A DNA stretch of 64,000 nt. It comes from Paenibacillus sp. USDA918EY. GTDB lineage: Bacteria; Bacillota; Bacilli; Paenibacillales; Paenibacillaceae. The position numbers were made by a program, and so were the translations under genes. The notes beneath the pieces were generated by a model. That model did not search any database, was not told the DNA's origin, and saw only the letters and a list, made by a program, of their open reading frames with translations. The stretch covers positions 1-64,000 of the forward strand of contig NZ_WTWY01000002.1 of the NCBI RefSeq assembly GCF_009870825.1. The letters are read 5' to 3'. Positions 8,098 through 18,071 of the stretch are shown piece after piece (the first letter of the stretch is position 1; every line of letters starts with the position of its first letter).

Positions 8098-9636
8098 CTA
8101 CTCCCATTCGATCGTTGCTGGCGGCTTGGAGGTAATGTCGTACACGACGCGGTTGACGTTCTCCACCTCGTTCACGATGCGCACCGAGATTTTCTCGAGC
8201 ACGTCCCAAGGAATGCGCGCCCAGTCCGCGGTCATGCCGTCGATGGACGTCACGGCGCGGATGCCGACGGTGTAGGAGTACGTACGCGCATCGCCCATGA
8301 CTCCAACGCTCTTCATGTTCGGCAATGCCGTGAAGTACTGCCAAATTTCGCGGTCGAGGCCGGCTTTGGCGATTTCTTCGCGCAAAATGTAATCGGAATC
8401 GCGCACGATCGTAAGCTTTTCTTCCGTCACTTCGCCGAGGACACGGATCGCAAGTCCAGGACCCGGGAACGGCTGGCGCCATACGATGGCTTCCGGCAGG
8501 CCGCATTCCAAGCCGACTTTGCGCACTTCGTCCTTGAACAAGGTTTTCAGCGGTTCGATCAGCTTGAACTTCATGTCTTCAGGCAAGCCGCCGACGTTGT
8601 GGTGCGATTTGATCGTTTGCGCCGTTGCCGTGCCGCTTTCGACGATATCCGTGTACAGCGTGCCTTGGGCAAGGAAATCGAAGTCGTCGAATTTCGCGGA
8701 TTCTTCGTCGAAGACGTAAATGAACTCGTTGCCGATGATTTTACGTTTTTTCTCCGGATCGTCTACGCCGGCCAATTTGCCGAGGAAACGGTCGCGGGCG
8801 TCGATTTTGACGACCTTCATATCGAATTTGCCGACAAAGGTTTCCATGACGCTTTCAGCCTCGCCTTTGCGCAGCAAGCCGTGATCGATGAACATGCAGG
8901 TCAACTGATCGCCGATCGCTTTGTGGACGAGCATGGCCACGACGGAAGAATCCACGCCGCCGCTGAGCGCGCACAGCACTTTACGGTCGCCGACCTGTTC
9001 GCGGATATCGCGCACCGCGTCTTCGATGAAGGTTTCCATGCTCCAGTTGCCCTCGCAATGGCACACTTCGTACAGGAAGTTGCGGATCATTTCGTTGCCG
9101 TTCACGGAGTGGCGCACTTCCGGATGGAACTGAACCGCATACAGCTGCTTGTCCAGGTTGGTCATGGCCGCAATCGGCGCCGATTCCGTGCCAGCATCCA
9201 GCTTGAAGCCTTCAGGCAGCTCGACGACATGGTCCCCGTGGCTCATCCAAACGGTTTGTTTAGCATCCAGACCTTTGATCAAAGTCGTGCCCGGATTAAA
9301 TTCCAGATCCGCTTTGCCGTATTCGCGCTTGGCCGCGCGTTCCACTTTGCCGTTCAACTGGTGGGCCATCAGCTGCATGCCGTAGCAAATGCCGAAGATC
9401 GGCACGCCCAGGTCATAAATCGCCGGATCCACATGGGGTGCGTCCTCCGCATATACGCTCATCGGTCCGCCGGAAAATACGATTCCTTTCGGAGAAAGCT
9501 CGCGTATTTTTTCGATCGGCGTATTGTAAGGCAGCAGTTCGCTGTATACCCCCAAATCGCGAATGCGTCGTGCAATGAGTTGATTGTATTGTCCACCGAA
9601 GTCCAAAACAACGATGATTTCATTTGGTTTATTCAT
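8098..9636 (-). CDS. guaA: GMP synthase (glutamine-hydrolysing)
   Basis: A 512-residue cytoplasmic enzyme converting XMP to GMP with ATP and glutamine, the last step of guanine nucleotide synthesis. The N-terminal class I glutamine amidotransferase has Cys84 in GICYGMQL and His171/Glu173 in QFHPEV. The ATP-pyrophosphatase P-loop is LSGGVDSS (224-231). The C-terminal dimerisation domain ends with the family-typical PPATIEWE. Length and domain order are normal. It is a single-gene unit with its own promoter. No purine riboswitch is visible in its leader, unlike the purine permease elsewhere in this window. Confidence 0.98.
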   Translation of the reverse strand: MNKPNEIIVVLDFGGQYNQLIARRIRDLGVYSELLPYNTPIEKIRELSPKGIVFSGGPMSVYAEDAPHVDPAIYDLGVPIFGICYGMQLMAHQLNGKVERAAKREYGKADLEFNPGTTLIKGLDAKQTVWMSHGDHVVELPEGFKLDAGTESAPIAAMTNLDKQLYAVQFHPEVRHSVNGNEMIRNFLYEVCHCEGNWSMETFIEDAVRDIREQVGDRKVLCALSGGVDSSVVAMLVHKAIGDQLTCMFIDHGLLRKGEAESVMETFVGKFDMKVVKIDARDRFLGKLAGVDDPEKKRKIIGNEFIYVFDEESAKFDDFDFLAQGTLYTDIVESGTATAQTIKSHHNVGGLPEDMKFKLIEPLKTLFKDEVRKVGLECGLPEAIVWRQPFPGPGLAIRVLGEVTEEKLTIVRDSDYILREEIAKAGLDREIWQYFTALPNMKSVGVMGDARTYSYTVGIRAVTSIDGMTADWARIPWDVLEKISVRIVNEVENVNRVVYDITSKPPATIEWE

Positions 9637-9665
9637 TAACGTGCCTCCCTCAATTGTTGAAATTA

Positions 9666-9695
9666 ATTATACGCAACGACAATTCATACCGTCAA
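9666..9695 (-). promoter_or_regulatory. guaA promoter
   Basis: TTGACG (9695-9690), 18 bp, TATAAT (9671-9666) on the minus strand, about 30 bp before the guaA start codon. Confidence 0.7.
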
Positions 9696-9714
9696 GGAAG
9701 CCGGGGCGTCAAGC

Positions 9715-11919
9715 TTATGCCACTTTTTTGGAGATCCGGAAACAGCGGCGTAAAAAGGCGATGCATCTGCTCCGTTCCATCGGACCTTCGTCATAAGCTA
9801 TCATTTCCCAATCGGCGGCAAAATCGTACAGCATTTTGCGTATTTCTTCTTTTTCAACCGGGAGGGACCGGATATACTCCCGTGCCGTGCATCCGGCCGG
9901 AGCGGCGCCAAAACGGCGAGTCAGAGCTTGCCAGACCGGGTTCGCGCTCTTTAGAAGCTCGTTGCGGCCGGGAAAATGCCGGCGGGTGACATACAGCTGC
10001 AGCCATAAAGGCAAGAGCCCGAGCCAAGGAAGCAGCCCAAGGATCGCTAGCGCAAACGCGCCGGCCAAAACCGTTCCGATGGCAAAAACAAGCTTATGCT
10101 CCAGCACGAGCTGAAGCGTCAAACGAAAGCCTTCAAGGGCGTATGCCGCCACGTTTTTCAGGAAATCGCCGCCTGCGGCAGCCGCATGAAAAGACGAAGC
10201 CGGCTTGGTGGAACCGCCCGTCAGGGCGATGCCGGGAGTCGGATCAAACGGAATCCAGCCGGATTCCGGAAAATAGACTTCCACCCAGGCATGCGCGTCG
10301 CCTTCGGTGATCAGGTACGTCCCGCTTTTACCCGCCTCCTGCTTTCCCGGAGCAAAACCTTTCACGTACCGCGCGGGGATGCCTTCGCTGCGCAAAAGCA
10401 CGGCCATTGCGGTAGAAAAATGGTTGCAATACCCGGCATGGGTCGCGAACAGGAAATCATCGACGAAGTCCTTGCCCGCTGGAGGTACTTTGGTGTCGAG
10501 CGAGTAGCTCTCATGCTCCTTCAAGTAATTTAGTACGGCGTAAACCCGGTCGTAGCGGTTCCCGGCGCCTTTCGTAATTTCGGCGGCCAAATCCTTCACC
10601 CGCTGCGGAAGCTCCCCGGGAAGCTGCAAATAACGTTCCCGCACATGGAGCGGATCCGCTCCCGACTCTTGCTTCAGCCGTTCCGGGTTCGGATCCGGAA
10701 CCGCGACCTTCACGGTATAACCTTCGATTTGCGGCTGCCCCCCGTCAAGCATCACTTTGACGGTACCTGCATCGACGTTTCTTTCGATTGCGGCAGGCAA
10801 AGCGGCCCCGTCCGGAGACAGCTGCATGTCGACGATTTCCGCGACGCGGCCACCGCCGAACAGCGGGAAGCTTTGGCGAAGCGGCTGTTCAAACGTAATC
10901 TTTTGCGTAATCGTCCGTTGTTCCGGAGCAAGCTTGTCCGTTTGTTCCGGGAGCGTGCCGGGGGCATAACCCGTTTTGACGTCCGACTGGACTTCCGACC
11001 ATTTCCTTCCATTATATTCGCTGAAGGTTTCGCCCCGCCAATACGTCGGGAACGGGGTTTGGGCCGTGAAATAGACCCGGCTGCTTTGCTGCAGCGGAAG
11101 TCCCATCTCCTCTTCTTCGCCGGATAAATTGTAGCCCGTGACAGCCGCCGCTTCCCCGGTCCCGTATCCGGTTTTTACCCAGTTGGCCAGACGATCCGCG
11201 GCTTGCTGCAGCGAGAACGCTGCCGCAGCCTTCGGCTGCGCCAAGCTTCCGGCCAACCAGCTCACGCCCACGACGAAAAGAACGACCGCGGCAAGCGACA
11301 GGCCCCACCTGCCGTACTCCGGCTTCGGAATACGGAAAACGGGCCCGCTTTCCCGGAGCCTGGAGAGATGGACCATACCCTGCAGCAAAAGCACAAGAGC
11401 GCTGGTTTTGATGATATCGCCATAGACGGACAGGCTAAGCAGCGTCTCGAGGCAAAAAAGGTACAGCAGCGTGGCGCCGGCGAACAGCAGGACGCTGCTG
11501 CGCAGCAGCGCCAGCGATTGAACCGAATAAACAAGCAGCGCCCAGCCGATCATGAGCACCAGCATCCGCGCATCCTGGCTCAGCGCCCCAAAACTGCCGG
11601 TCGATGCCAGCAGCTCCACGTCCTGACGCAGCAGCGAAAGGGACGACACCGGATCGAAGGGCTCCCCGCTTCTGTCGATGACGACCGCCCAAAATGCGAG
11701 CGTACAAAATAGATAAAGGGGCCCCAACAGCGGCAGCCGGAGGCAAAAAGCGCCAAGCAGCAAAAGCGCCCCGGTGAACACATACATAACCCCGAACCAT
11801 TCGCGGCTGACGGACAGCACGTCAAGCGGCTGCAGCGGCATAAGCCATTCGAGGAACAGGCCCATCAGGAGCGCTGAGATCCCCAGCCGGAACCATAACG
11901 GATCTTTCCCGTTGTCCAT
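9715..11919 (-). CDS. transglutaminase-like membrane protein (TgpA type)
   Basis: A 734-residue protein with an N-terminal bundle of hydrophobic segments (to about residue 225), a large extracytoplasmic part, a transglutaminase-like domain with Cys498 (GYCNHFSTAM), His543 (DAHAWVEV) and Asp559 (FDPTPG), a further membrane segment near 610-640 and a C-terminal DUF4129-like tail. The complete Cys-His-Asp triad suggests protease or amide-transfer activity outside the membrane. Its start codon directly follows the stop of the DUF58 gene, and MoxR precedes that. The trio is a widespread conserved cluster. Its substrate is not known from sequence. Confidence 0.9.
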   Translation of the reverse strand: MDNGKDPLWFRLGISALLMGLFLEWLMPLQPLDVLSVSREWFGVMYVFTGALLLLGAFCLRLPLLGPLYLFCTLAFWAVVIDRSGEPFDPVSSLSLLRQDVELLASTGSFGALSQDARMLVLMIGWALLVYSVQSLALLRSSVLLFAGATLLYLFCLETLLSLSVYGDIIKTSALVLLLQGMVHLSRLRESGPVFRIPKPEYGRWGLSLAAVVLFVVGVSWLAGSLAQPKAAAAFSLQQAADRLANWVKTGYGTGEAAAVTGYNLSGEEEEMGLPLQQSSRVYFTAQTPFPTYWRGETFSEYNGRKWSEVQSDVKTGYAPGTLPEQTDKLAPEQRTITQKITFEQPLRQSFPLFGGGRVAEIVDMQLSPDGAALPAAIERNVDAGTVKVMLDGGQPQIEGYTVKVAVPDPNPERLKQESGADPLHVRERYLQLPGELPQRVKDLAAEITKGAGNRYDRVYAVLNYLKEHESYSLDTKVPPAGKDFVDDFLFATHAGYCNHFSTAMAVLLRSEGIPARYVKGFAPGKQEAGKSGTYLITEGDAHAWVEVYFPESGWIPFDPTPGIALTGGSTKPASSFHAAAAGGDFLKNVAAYALEGFRLTLQLVLEHKLVFAIGTVLAGAFALAILGLLPWLGLLPLWLQLYVTRRHFPGRNELLKSANPVWQALTRRFGAAPAGCTAREYIRSLPVEKEEIRKMLYDFAADWEMIAYDEGPMERSRCIAFLRRCFRISKKVA

Positions 11920-13233
11920 CTACACCGCCCCCTCTCCGGAACGAAGCGGACCGATCGGGCCCATCCTCGATACCCTGTCGGGATCGACGGCATAGATGCC
12001 CGCTCCCATCCGGGAAAGACGGATCGCAGCCGCAAAAGCCGAATTTGTTCCAGCATGCTTCTCCCGCTTGCCGCCAAGCTCCCCGGTACCCGCATTCAAG
12101 GCCGTGCAATACACGTCGACCAACACGCCGCGGGCAAGCAGCCGGGCCGCAGCCTCGGACAACGATTCGTTCAACCCGCCCGTAATGACGATAACCCGCG
12201 TGCCGGATTTCGCATGCTTCAGGTTTTCCTCCAGCATCGACGCAGCGGACGGGCCTTCGGATAAAGCAAGCGGGGCTAGTGCCGCCAGCATGGCGGAATA
12301 ACCCGCGCTTTCACCCGGGAGCCGATCCTTTGCGGATGCGGCGGAATTCGCGGCATCATCCATGCCCCGGTTCGACGACCCGCAGATCAGCTTGCTTTCG
12401 GCCCCGTAACGCATCATCTCGGTCAACATGCCTGCGGCGGCCGATACGGCGCGTTCAAAAGCGGGCTTGGCCTGCTCCCGGCGCTGCTCTTCCGTTCCCT
12501 CCGGCGGGGCATAGCCGTCATACGAGCGGTCAAGGACGATCATGCAAAACGGGTCGCGTTCCTCCTCAGGCAAAAAGGAGTGAAGGCTGCCGCGTTTGGC
12601 AAAGCTCTTCCAATGAATCCGGCTCGAAGGATCGGTCGGAAGATACGGCCTGACCTCGGGCCCTTTGACCCCCTGCCTGCATTCCGCCGTTAGGGCCGGC
12701 TGCGCCGTCCCGTCGGCAACCGCAGAGGGCGATCCGGCACCCAATGCAGGCAGCGGCTTGGGCAACACCAACAGGCGCCCTTCCGCCTTTTGCGCCCGCT
12801 CCCCTTTAAACCAGCCAAAGAGCCCGCCCCATTCCAGCAGGCAGGCATCGAAGGAATACACGCCGCGCGGCAGACTGCGCAGCTCACAGCTGTATGCCAG
12901 CCGGCGCCGGAATCCCGGAAATAAAATCTGCCGGCTGCTGCCGCCCGTGTAATAGTCCTCGACGGCTAACCACGGAACGGGAAGCAGGGAACGAAACCGG
13001 ATCTCAACCTGCAGCATTGCGGTTTCACCCGCCGTAATGACAGGCTCGGACAGGCGGCGTTCGATGATGATCTTTCGCGGCCCAAGCCATTGCAGCAGCA
13101 TGCCGGAGAACAGGATCCAGCCCGCCAGGAGCACCAAATAAAGCGTCGACGCCCCCCCGTGCCAGTGGTGCAGCGCGCCCAGGGCGCCAACCACGCAAAC
13201 CCCCGCCAACCACTCTTTAAGCCGCCTCTTCAT
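11920..13233 (-). CDS. DUF58 domain membrane protein
   Basis: A 437-residue protein with two N-terminal membrane segments (about 10-50), a beta-rich region, and a DUF58 core marked by GPEVRPYLPTDPSSRIHWKS, which resembles a von Willebrand A-type fold. DUF58 proteins partner MoxR ATPases and transglutaminase-like proteins, probably in assembling or activating envelope complexes. The gene overlaps the upstream moxR by four bases (ATGA) and abuts the transglutaminase gene with no gap, so translation is probably coupled. The biochemical role is unknown. Confidence 0.9.
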   Translation of the reverse strand: MKRRLKEWLAGVCVVGALGALHHWHGGASTLYLVLLAGWILFSGMLLQWLGPRKIIIERRLSEPVITAGETAMLQVEIRFRSLLPVPWLAVEDYYTGGSSRQILFPGFRRRLAYSCELRSLPRGVYSFDACLLEWGGLFGWFKGERAQKAEGRLLVLPKPLPALGAGSPSAVADGTAQPALTAECRQGVKGPEVRPYLPTDPSSRIHWKSFAKRGSLHSFLPEEERDPFCMIVLDRSYDGYAPPEGTEEQRREQAKPAFERAVSAAAGMLTEMMRYGAESKLICGSSNRGMDDAANSAASAKDRLPGESAGYSAMLAALAPLALSEGPSAASMLEENLKHAKSGTRVIVITGGLNESLSEAAARLLARGVLVDVYCTALNAGTGELGGKREKHAGTNSAFAAAIRLSRMGAGIYAVDPDRVSRMGPIGPLRSGEGAV

Positions 13234-14219
13234 GATGTCGCTCCTTTGCGGGGAGCCACGGGAATCGTCAGGCGCGATAACAGCTCCCGCACCACATCCT
13301 CGCTTGGCGTCCCGGCGAGCAGCGCCTCATGGCTGAGCACGAGCCTGTGCGCGAGCACGGGCTCGGCCACAAGCTTCACGTCGTCCGGGATGACGTAGGA
13401 CCGTCCGGCCATATAAGCGGCGGCCTGCGAAGCCTGCATCCATGCCAGCGTTCCGCGCGGGCTGATGCCGAGCTGAAGCTTCGCATGGCTTCTTGACGCG
13501 ACCGCCGTCTGTACCAGCATCAGCTTGATCGCATCGTCCACGAACACGTTTTTGACTTCGCGCTGCATGTTTGCCATCTCCTCGGCCAGCATGACCGGTT
13601 TGATCCGCTCCAGCGGATCCGCCCCCGCCATGCGCGACAAAAGCTCGACCTCCTGGTCCGGATCGGGATAACCAAGCTGAATCCGCATCAGAAAACGGTC
13701 GAGCTGCGCTTCGGGAAGGCGGTAGGTGCCTTCGAACTGCAGCGGGTTTTGGGTCGCCAGCAGCAAAAACGGGCGCGGCAGCGGATGCGTATGGCCGTCC
13801 ACCGTAACCTTGCGTTCCTCCATCGCTTCGAGCAGCGCCGACTGCGTTCTCGGCGAAGCCCTGTTCAGTTCGTCGGCCAGCACCAGATTGTTCATGATCG
13901 GGCCCGGACGGAATTCGAACGTCCCGCTTTGCTGGCGGTATACCGACGTTCCGGTCACGTCCGCCGGCATCAGGTCGTAAGTGAACTGGATTCGGCCGAA
14001 ACTCGCGCCGAGACAGGCGGCCAGCGTGCGGACCAGCATCGTTTTCCCCACGCCGGGGATGTCCTCAAGCAAAATATGTCCGCCGCAAAGCATGGACATC
14101 AGCGTCAGCCGGATTTGGGCCTCTTTCCCGACAATGACGGAACCGACGCGGTAAATGACCCTTTCGAGCAGTTCGGGAGCAAAATCTTGATTCGACAAGG
14201 AAGAAGCAGACAATTTCAA
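13230..14219 (-). CDS. MoxR-family AAA+ ATPase
   Basis: A 329-residue AAA+ ATPase. The Walker A motif GVGKT is at 56-60, the Walker B LVLADEL at about 112-118, and sensor-1-like ATQNP lies further on. MoxR proteins act as chaperone-like ATPases that activate partner complexes, commonly those with DUF58/VWA proteins. The start MKLSASS has GGAGG seven bases upstream. It is the first gene of the MoxR-DUF58-transglutaminase operon. The leader upstream holds no obvious strong promoter. Confidence 0.95.
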   Translation of the reverse strand: MKLSASSLSNQDFAPELLERVIYRVGSVIVGKEAQIRLTLMSMLCGGHILLEDIPGVGKTMLVRTLAACLGASFGRIQFTYDLMPADVTGTSVYRQQSGTFEFRPGPIMNNLVLADELNRASPRTQSALLEAMEERKVTVDGHTHPLPRPFLLLATQNPLQFEGTYRLPEAQLDRFLMRIQLGYPDPDQEVELLSRMAGADPLERIKPVMLAEEMANMQREVKNVFVDDAIKLMLVQTAVASRSHAKLQLGISPRGTLAWMQASQAAAYMAGRSYVIPDDVKLVAEPVLAHRLVLSHEALLAGTPSEDVVRELLSRLTIPVAPRKGATS

Positions 14220-14349
14220 AACCTCCGATTCATTGTGGAGTGAATCCCTATAAGGAATCTATGAATATAGCTTTTCCACAATGGAAAGGAAGTAGACATC
14301 GGGACCTGTCAAAAAATCCAGTGAAAAGGGCGCTTCCCTTAACAGGCAT

Positions 14350-15600
14350 TTACATTACTTTGATTCGACGCTCCTCGCCGGTTTCGGAAGCCGTCACGCG
14401 TTTATACCCGGCATTCGCGAACAAATCGCGAACCGGAACCCAGACGGCATCGTTGATCATTCGAACGGATGTCGCAACGGAAGAGGCGTTTTTCCCGGGT
14501 TCCGTGACCGTCAGCAGCCCGGTGCGGATCTGGATTTGCAGCGCGGTGACCGATTCTGCCGACAACGTCACCTTCGCCGTCTGCGTTTTGGCCTCCCAAA
14601 CGGCGGTTCCGCCAAGCCTTTCGGCTACGGCCCGGGCCGGAACGAGATAATGGCCGTCCTCGTACAGGTATTCCCCGGGATTTAATGTCGTTTCCATCGG
14701 TCCGACTTCCAGACGCAGCGGTTTGCCGCTGGCGAACAAAGCGCTATTCCCGGCCACATGGGACTGCACCCATGCCTCGCTTGGCGCGCCGCGCTGAAGT
14801 TTTCTGGCCTTGTCGTTCACTTTGAACTGCACGGGTTCTTCATCCGGAGACAACACGCCGAATTGATAACCTTTGTTTTTGTAATACGCGATGATTTGCG
14901 GCAGCGCCTTGACGCTTTCGGCATGGCCGCCGCCGTCATGCATCAGCAGCACGACCCGGTCCGATTTGACCGGCGTTTCGGCGCCCTTGACGATTTCGGC
15001 CGCGGGCACTCCCCGCCGCTTCGAATCGCCGCTGTCCACGTTCCAGTCGGTCACGACGTATCCGCCCAGCTTCATCAGGCGAAAATAGGTATCATCGAAA
15101 TGCCCGGCCGTGCCGCCGGGTGCCCTGACCAATTGAGGCCGAACGCCCGTAATGCCGTAGACCTCCGCCTCGGTCCGTTTGATTTGGCTCCAGAAGGCAG
15201 GAAATCCGCTATAAAGTTCGGTATAATTATGGTCATAGGAATGATTGCCTATGGCATGCCCCTCGTCGTATATGCGCTGCAGCAGCTCGGGATACCGTTT
15301 GACCTGCTCGCCCAGCACAAAAAACGTGGCGCGGATATTATTTTTTTTCAAAATATCGAGAACTTTGCCGGTTAATGCGCTAGGTCCGTCGTCAAACGTA
15401 AGGAAGACTGTTTTTCCGGCTGAAGTCGGCGTTTTCGGTTTCGGGGATGAAGTTGTCGATGCATACGCCGGCGCCGTCTCCCTCAGCGCCTCGGCATGGA
15501 CCGATGCCTCCTTGGTGAAAGGCTGTTGCAGCAGATCGTACCGGAACGTAAACGCAAAGAGCATTAGAAGCAGCAAAGCCATCATGAATCGTTTTACCAT
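14350..15600 (-). CDS. secreted polysaccharide deacetylase with copper-amine-oxidase-N-like domain
   Basis: A 416-residue exported enzyme. A hydrophobic signal or anchor segment at residues 5-20 is followed by a Thr/Pro/Ser-rich linker and a NodB domain from about 62. TFDDGP gives Asp70/Asp71, and NHSYDHN supplies metal-binding His120/His124. It probably removes acetyl groups from peptidoglycan or another N-acetylglucosamine polymer. The last 140 residues form a copper-amine-oxidase-N-like stalk domain (YLVPARAVAERLGGTAVWEAKT), common in Paenibacillus exoproteins. The start MVKRFMM was chosen because GTGGAGG lies eight bases upstream; an upstream in-frame GTG overlaps that site. It is divergent from the DedA gene. 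Confidence 0.9.
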   Translation of the reverse strand: MVKRFMMALLLLMLFAFTFRYDLLQQPFTKEASVHAEALRETAPAYASTTSSPKPKTPTSAGKTVFLTFDDGPSALTGKVLDILKKNNIRATFFVLGEQVKRYPELLQRIYDEGHAIGNHSYDHNYTELYSGFPAFWSQIKRTEAEVYGITGVRPQLVRAPGGTAGHFDDTYFRLMKLGGYVVTDWNVDSGDSKRRGVPAAEIVKGAETPVKSDRVVLLMHDGGGHAESVKALPQIIAYYKNKGYQFGVLSPDEEPVQFKVNDKARKLQRGAPSEAWVQSHVAGNSALFASGKPLRLEVGPMETTLNPGEYLYEDGHYLVPARAVAERLGGTAVWEAKTQTAKVTLSAESVTALQIQIRTGLLTVTEPGKNASSVATSVRMINDAVWVPVRDLFANAGYKRVTASETGEERRIKVM

Positions 15601-15727
15601 TGGGAAAACCTCCACTATTTCTATGAATTCCGCTTTCTGGTAGATTATATGGTTGGAGGTTCGAAAATAGACTTTACGGATCAGTCTTTTGCAAGAACAT
15701 CTTTGGATCTGGTTTGGAGTGAGAATA

Positions 15728-16384
15728 TTGGAACTGCTGAAATGGATACAGCTGTTGTTTGGGGATTACGGTTATCTTGTTCTGTTTTTGGGACTGGTTC
15801 TGGAGTTTATTGCGCTTCCTTTTCCGGGTGAGACCACGATGGCCTATGCCGGCTATCTATCTTACGCGGGAAAATTGCATTTCGGCTGGCTGCTCGTGCT
15901 CGCGTTCCTCGGGACGACCATCGGCATGACCATCACGTATTTCATCGGCCTTAAGGCCGGCCTTCCTTTCATTCAACGGTACGGCAAATGGGTCTTGCTC
16001 TCCGAAAGCAAAATCGATCATGTGCAAAAATGGTTCAACAAGTACGGGCAAAGCTTGATTTTCATCGGCTATTTCATCCCGGGCGTCCGCCATTTCACCG
16101 GATATTTCGCCGGGATCATCGCCGTTCCCTTCAGGAAATTCGCCTTGTATGCGTACAGCGGGGCGTTGTTTTGGGTGGTGTTGTTCATCAGCGTGGGCAA
16201 GCTGTTTGGTCCTCAATGGAACCTGGCCTTTCATATGGTCGAAAAATATTCCATTTGGGTCGTGGCGGCCATCGTCCTGATCGTAATCGCCCTTCTTGTT
16301 CTCCGGTACCGCAAGCCGCTTTCCGCATTGATGAACCGGTTGATCCGCAAAAACAAGACGAAGACGGTATCGAAAACGCGCTAA
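15728..16384 (+). CDS. DedA-family membrane protein
   Basis: A 218-residue integral membrane protein of the DedA/SNARE-associated family, implicated in undecaprenyl-phosphate or phospholipid recycling across the membrane. Family blocks are visible: EFIALPFPGETTMAYAGYL, then GYFIPGVRHFTGYFAG with the conserved arginine and glycine residues. The TTG start was chosen because GGAG lies eight bases upstream; a TTG 13 codons earlier has no ribosome-binding site. The C-terminus is basic (RKNKTKTVSKTR). A strong bidirectional terminator follows. Confidence 0.88.
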   Translation: MELLKWIQLLFGDYGYLVLFLGLVLEFIALPFPGETTMAYAGYLSYAGKLHFGWLLVLAFLGTTIGMTITYFIGLKAGLPFIQRYGKWVLLSESKIDHVQKWFNKYGQSLIFIGYFIPGVRHFTGYFAGIIAVPFRKFALYAYSGALFWVVLFISVGKLFGPQWNLAFHMVEKYSIWVVAAIVLIVIALLVLRYRKPLSALMNRLIRKNKTKTVSKTR

Positions 16385-16433
16385 GCAAACGAAGATTCCC
16401 CACGAAGCGCAGGGGCGTCCATAACAAAAATAA

Positions 16434-16480
16434 AAGGGTATCCCGAAAGGTATGAAAACCTTCAGGGATACCCCTTTTTT
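16434..16480. terminator. bidirectional terminator between dedA-like and MFS genes
   Basis: GGGTATCCC-GAAAGGT pairs with ACCTT-C-AGGGATACCC (about 15 bp, 6-nt loop). A T run lies on the plus side and an A-rich stretch on the other, so it can stop both convergent genes. Confidence 0.85.
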
Positions 16481-16540
16481 ATAATATCCGAAAAGATAAA
16501 CTACAGAGCCGTTGCTTCCTGACATTGCAAGAAAAACTAC
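16481..16540 (+). repeat. dispersed structured repeat, truncated copy A
   Basis: This 60-bp stretch matches the first half of the repeat at 25354, sharing the cores ATAAACTACAGAGC, TTGCTTCCTGA and GCAAGAAAAACTAC. A short stem TTGC...GCAA is kept. It starts at the T run of the preceding terminator and stops just before the MFS stop codon. Confidence 0.7.
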
Positions 16541-16547
16541 ATTACCA

Positions 16548-18071
16548 TTACCCTTTGGCGTTGACGGTTTTGCCGACGTTTGGCAATTCCGTTTTTTCCG
16601 ATTTCATGTTTTCGTCCTGCGGCTTGGTTTTTTTGATGAAGAAGGCCAAAACCAGCGAGACGGCGCTCAGCCAGGTGGCGATCACGAACGCGTCGTTGAT
16701 GCCGTGGACCATGGATTGGGCGGTCAAGGCCCCCATTTGGGCTTTATCGGTCGCTTTGGCGACGCCGGCTTTAAGCCCTTCGGTCACGTAATGTTTCGTT
16801 TGCGAAGTCATGACCGTCACGAGGATGGCCGTACCGATCGAACCGGAAATGGTCCGCAGCGTGTTGGACATCGCCGTACCGTGCGCGTTCAGGCTGCGCG
16901 GCAGTTGGTTGAGACCCGCCGTTTGGATCGGCATCATCATCAGCGACATGCCGAACATCCGGATCGTGTAGATCGTGATCAGATGCGCGTAGGTCGTCTC
17001 TACGTTCAAACGGCTGAATTCATACGTCATGTAGGTCGTGATGGCCAGGCCGATGACCGAAAGCCATCTTGCGCCGATTTTATCGAAAATCGCTCCGGTA
17101 ATCGGCGACATGATCCCCATCAGGATCGCCCCCGGCAGCATCATCAGGCCGGACTGCAGCGGCGTAAAGCCGCGGATGTTCTGCAGGAACAGCGGCATCA
17201 GAATCATGCCGGCATACATCGCCATCGTGACGATCACGTTAATGAGCGTGGTCAATGTAAACATGTTGTATTTGAAAATACGGAATTCGAGCATCGGGTT
17301 TTTGGACACGAGCTGCATCCATACGAACGCGATCAATGCCACCGTGCCGACCGCAAGCGACCAGATGACCTGCTGGCTTCCCCAGCCGTCCGTGCCCGCG
17401 TCGCTGAAGCCGTACAACAGGCCGCCGAAACCGATCGTCGATAAAATAACCGACACTGCATCGAATTTCGGTTTGGTAACCCTGGTTACGTTTTTCAGGA
17501 AGAAAACGCCGATCAGCGTGGCCAACACGGCAAACGGAAGAATGACGTAAAACAGGACGCGCCAGGAATAATGCTCCACGAGGTAACCGGAAAGCGTCGG
17601 TCCGATCGCCGGGGCGAGAATCATCGCGATCCCCATCATCCCCATCGCGGAACCGCGTTTTTCAATCGGGAAAATGTTCAGGAACACGACGGTCATCAGC
17701 GGCATCAAAATGCCCGCTCCCCCGGCCTGGATCAGCCGCCCGACCATGAGTACTCCGAATGACGGAGCCAGGGCGCAAATCAGCGTTCCGATCGAAAACA
17801 GGGTCATCGCCGATATAAACAACTGACGGGTCGTGAAACGTGCGATCAAAAAGGCCGTAACCGGAATCAACACGCCGTTGACGAGCATGTAACCCGTGGT
17901 GAGCCATTGTCCCGTCGCGGCTTGGGTAATTCCGAGGTCTTCCATGATTTTAGGCAGGGCCACGTTCATGAGCGTCTGGTTCAAAAACGCCACGAAAGCG
18001 CCGATGAGCAAGGCGGCGATAATCGGCCCTTTCTTTATATGCTCCAATGACTGAGCTTGGCTGCTATTCAT
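16548..18071 (-). CDS. DHA2-family MFS drug exporter (14 TM)
   Basis: A 507-residue major facilitator of the 14-segment EmrB/QacA (DHA2) family, probably a proton-driven exporter of toxic compounds. Typical motifs are NQTLMNVALPKIMEDL in segment 1, WLTTGYMLVNGVLIP in segment 2 and GRLIQAGGAGILMPL in segment 4. The start overlaps the end of an upstream marR gene by eight bases, so the two are translated from one transcript. Induction by release of that MarR repressor is likely. The cytoplasmic C-terminus is charged (KTKPQDENMKSEKTE). The substrate cannot be read from sequence. Confidence 0.93.
   Translation of the reverse strand: MNSSQAQSLEHIKKGPIIAALLIGAFVAFLNQTLMNVALPKIMEDLGITQAATGQWLTTGYMLVNGVLIPVTAFLIARFTTRQLFISAMTLFSIGTLICALAPSFGVLMVGRLIQAGGAGILMPLMTVVFLNIFPIEKRGSAMGMMGIAMILAPAIGPTLSGYLVEHYSWRVLFYVILPFAVLATLIGVFFLKNVTRVTKPKFDAVSVILSTIGFGGLLYGFSDAGTDGWGSQQVIWSLAVGTVALIAFVWMQLVSKNPMLEFRIFKYNMFTLTTLINVIVTMAMYAGMILMPLFLQNIRGFTPLQSGLMMLPGAILMGIMSPITGAIFDKIGARWLSVIGLAITTYMTYEFSRLNVETTYAHLITIYTIRMFGMSLMMMPIQTAGLNQLPRSLNAHGTAMSNTLRTISGSIGTAILVTVMTSQTKHYVTEGLKAGVAKATDKAQMGALTAQSMVHGINDAFVIATWLSAVSLVLAFFIKKTKPQDENMKSEKTELPNVGKTVNAKG

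Noticed and set aside
8029..9639. A 536-codon open frame antisense to guaA
   Set aside because: The translation is Phe/Asp/His/Arg-rich noise without motifs; guaA on the other strand is complete.
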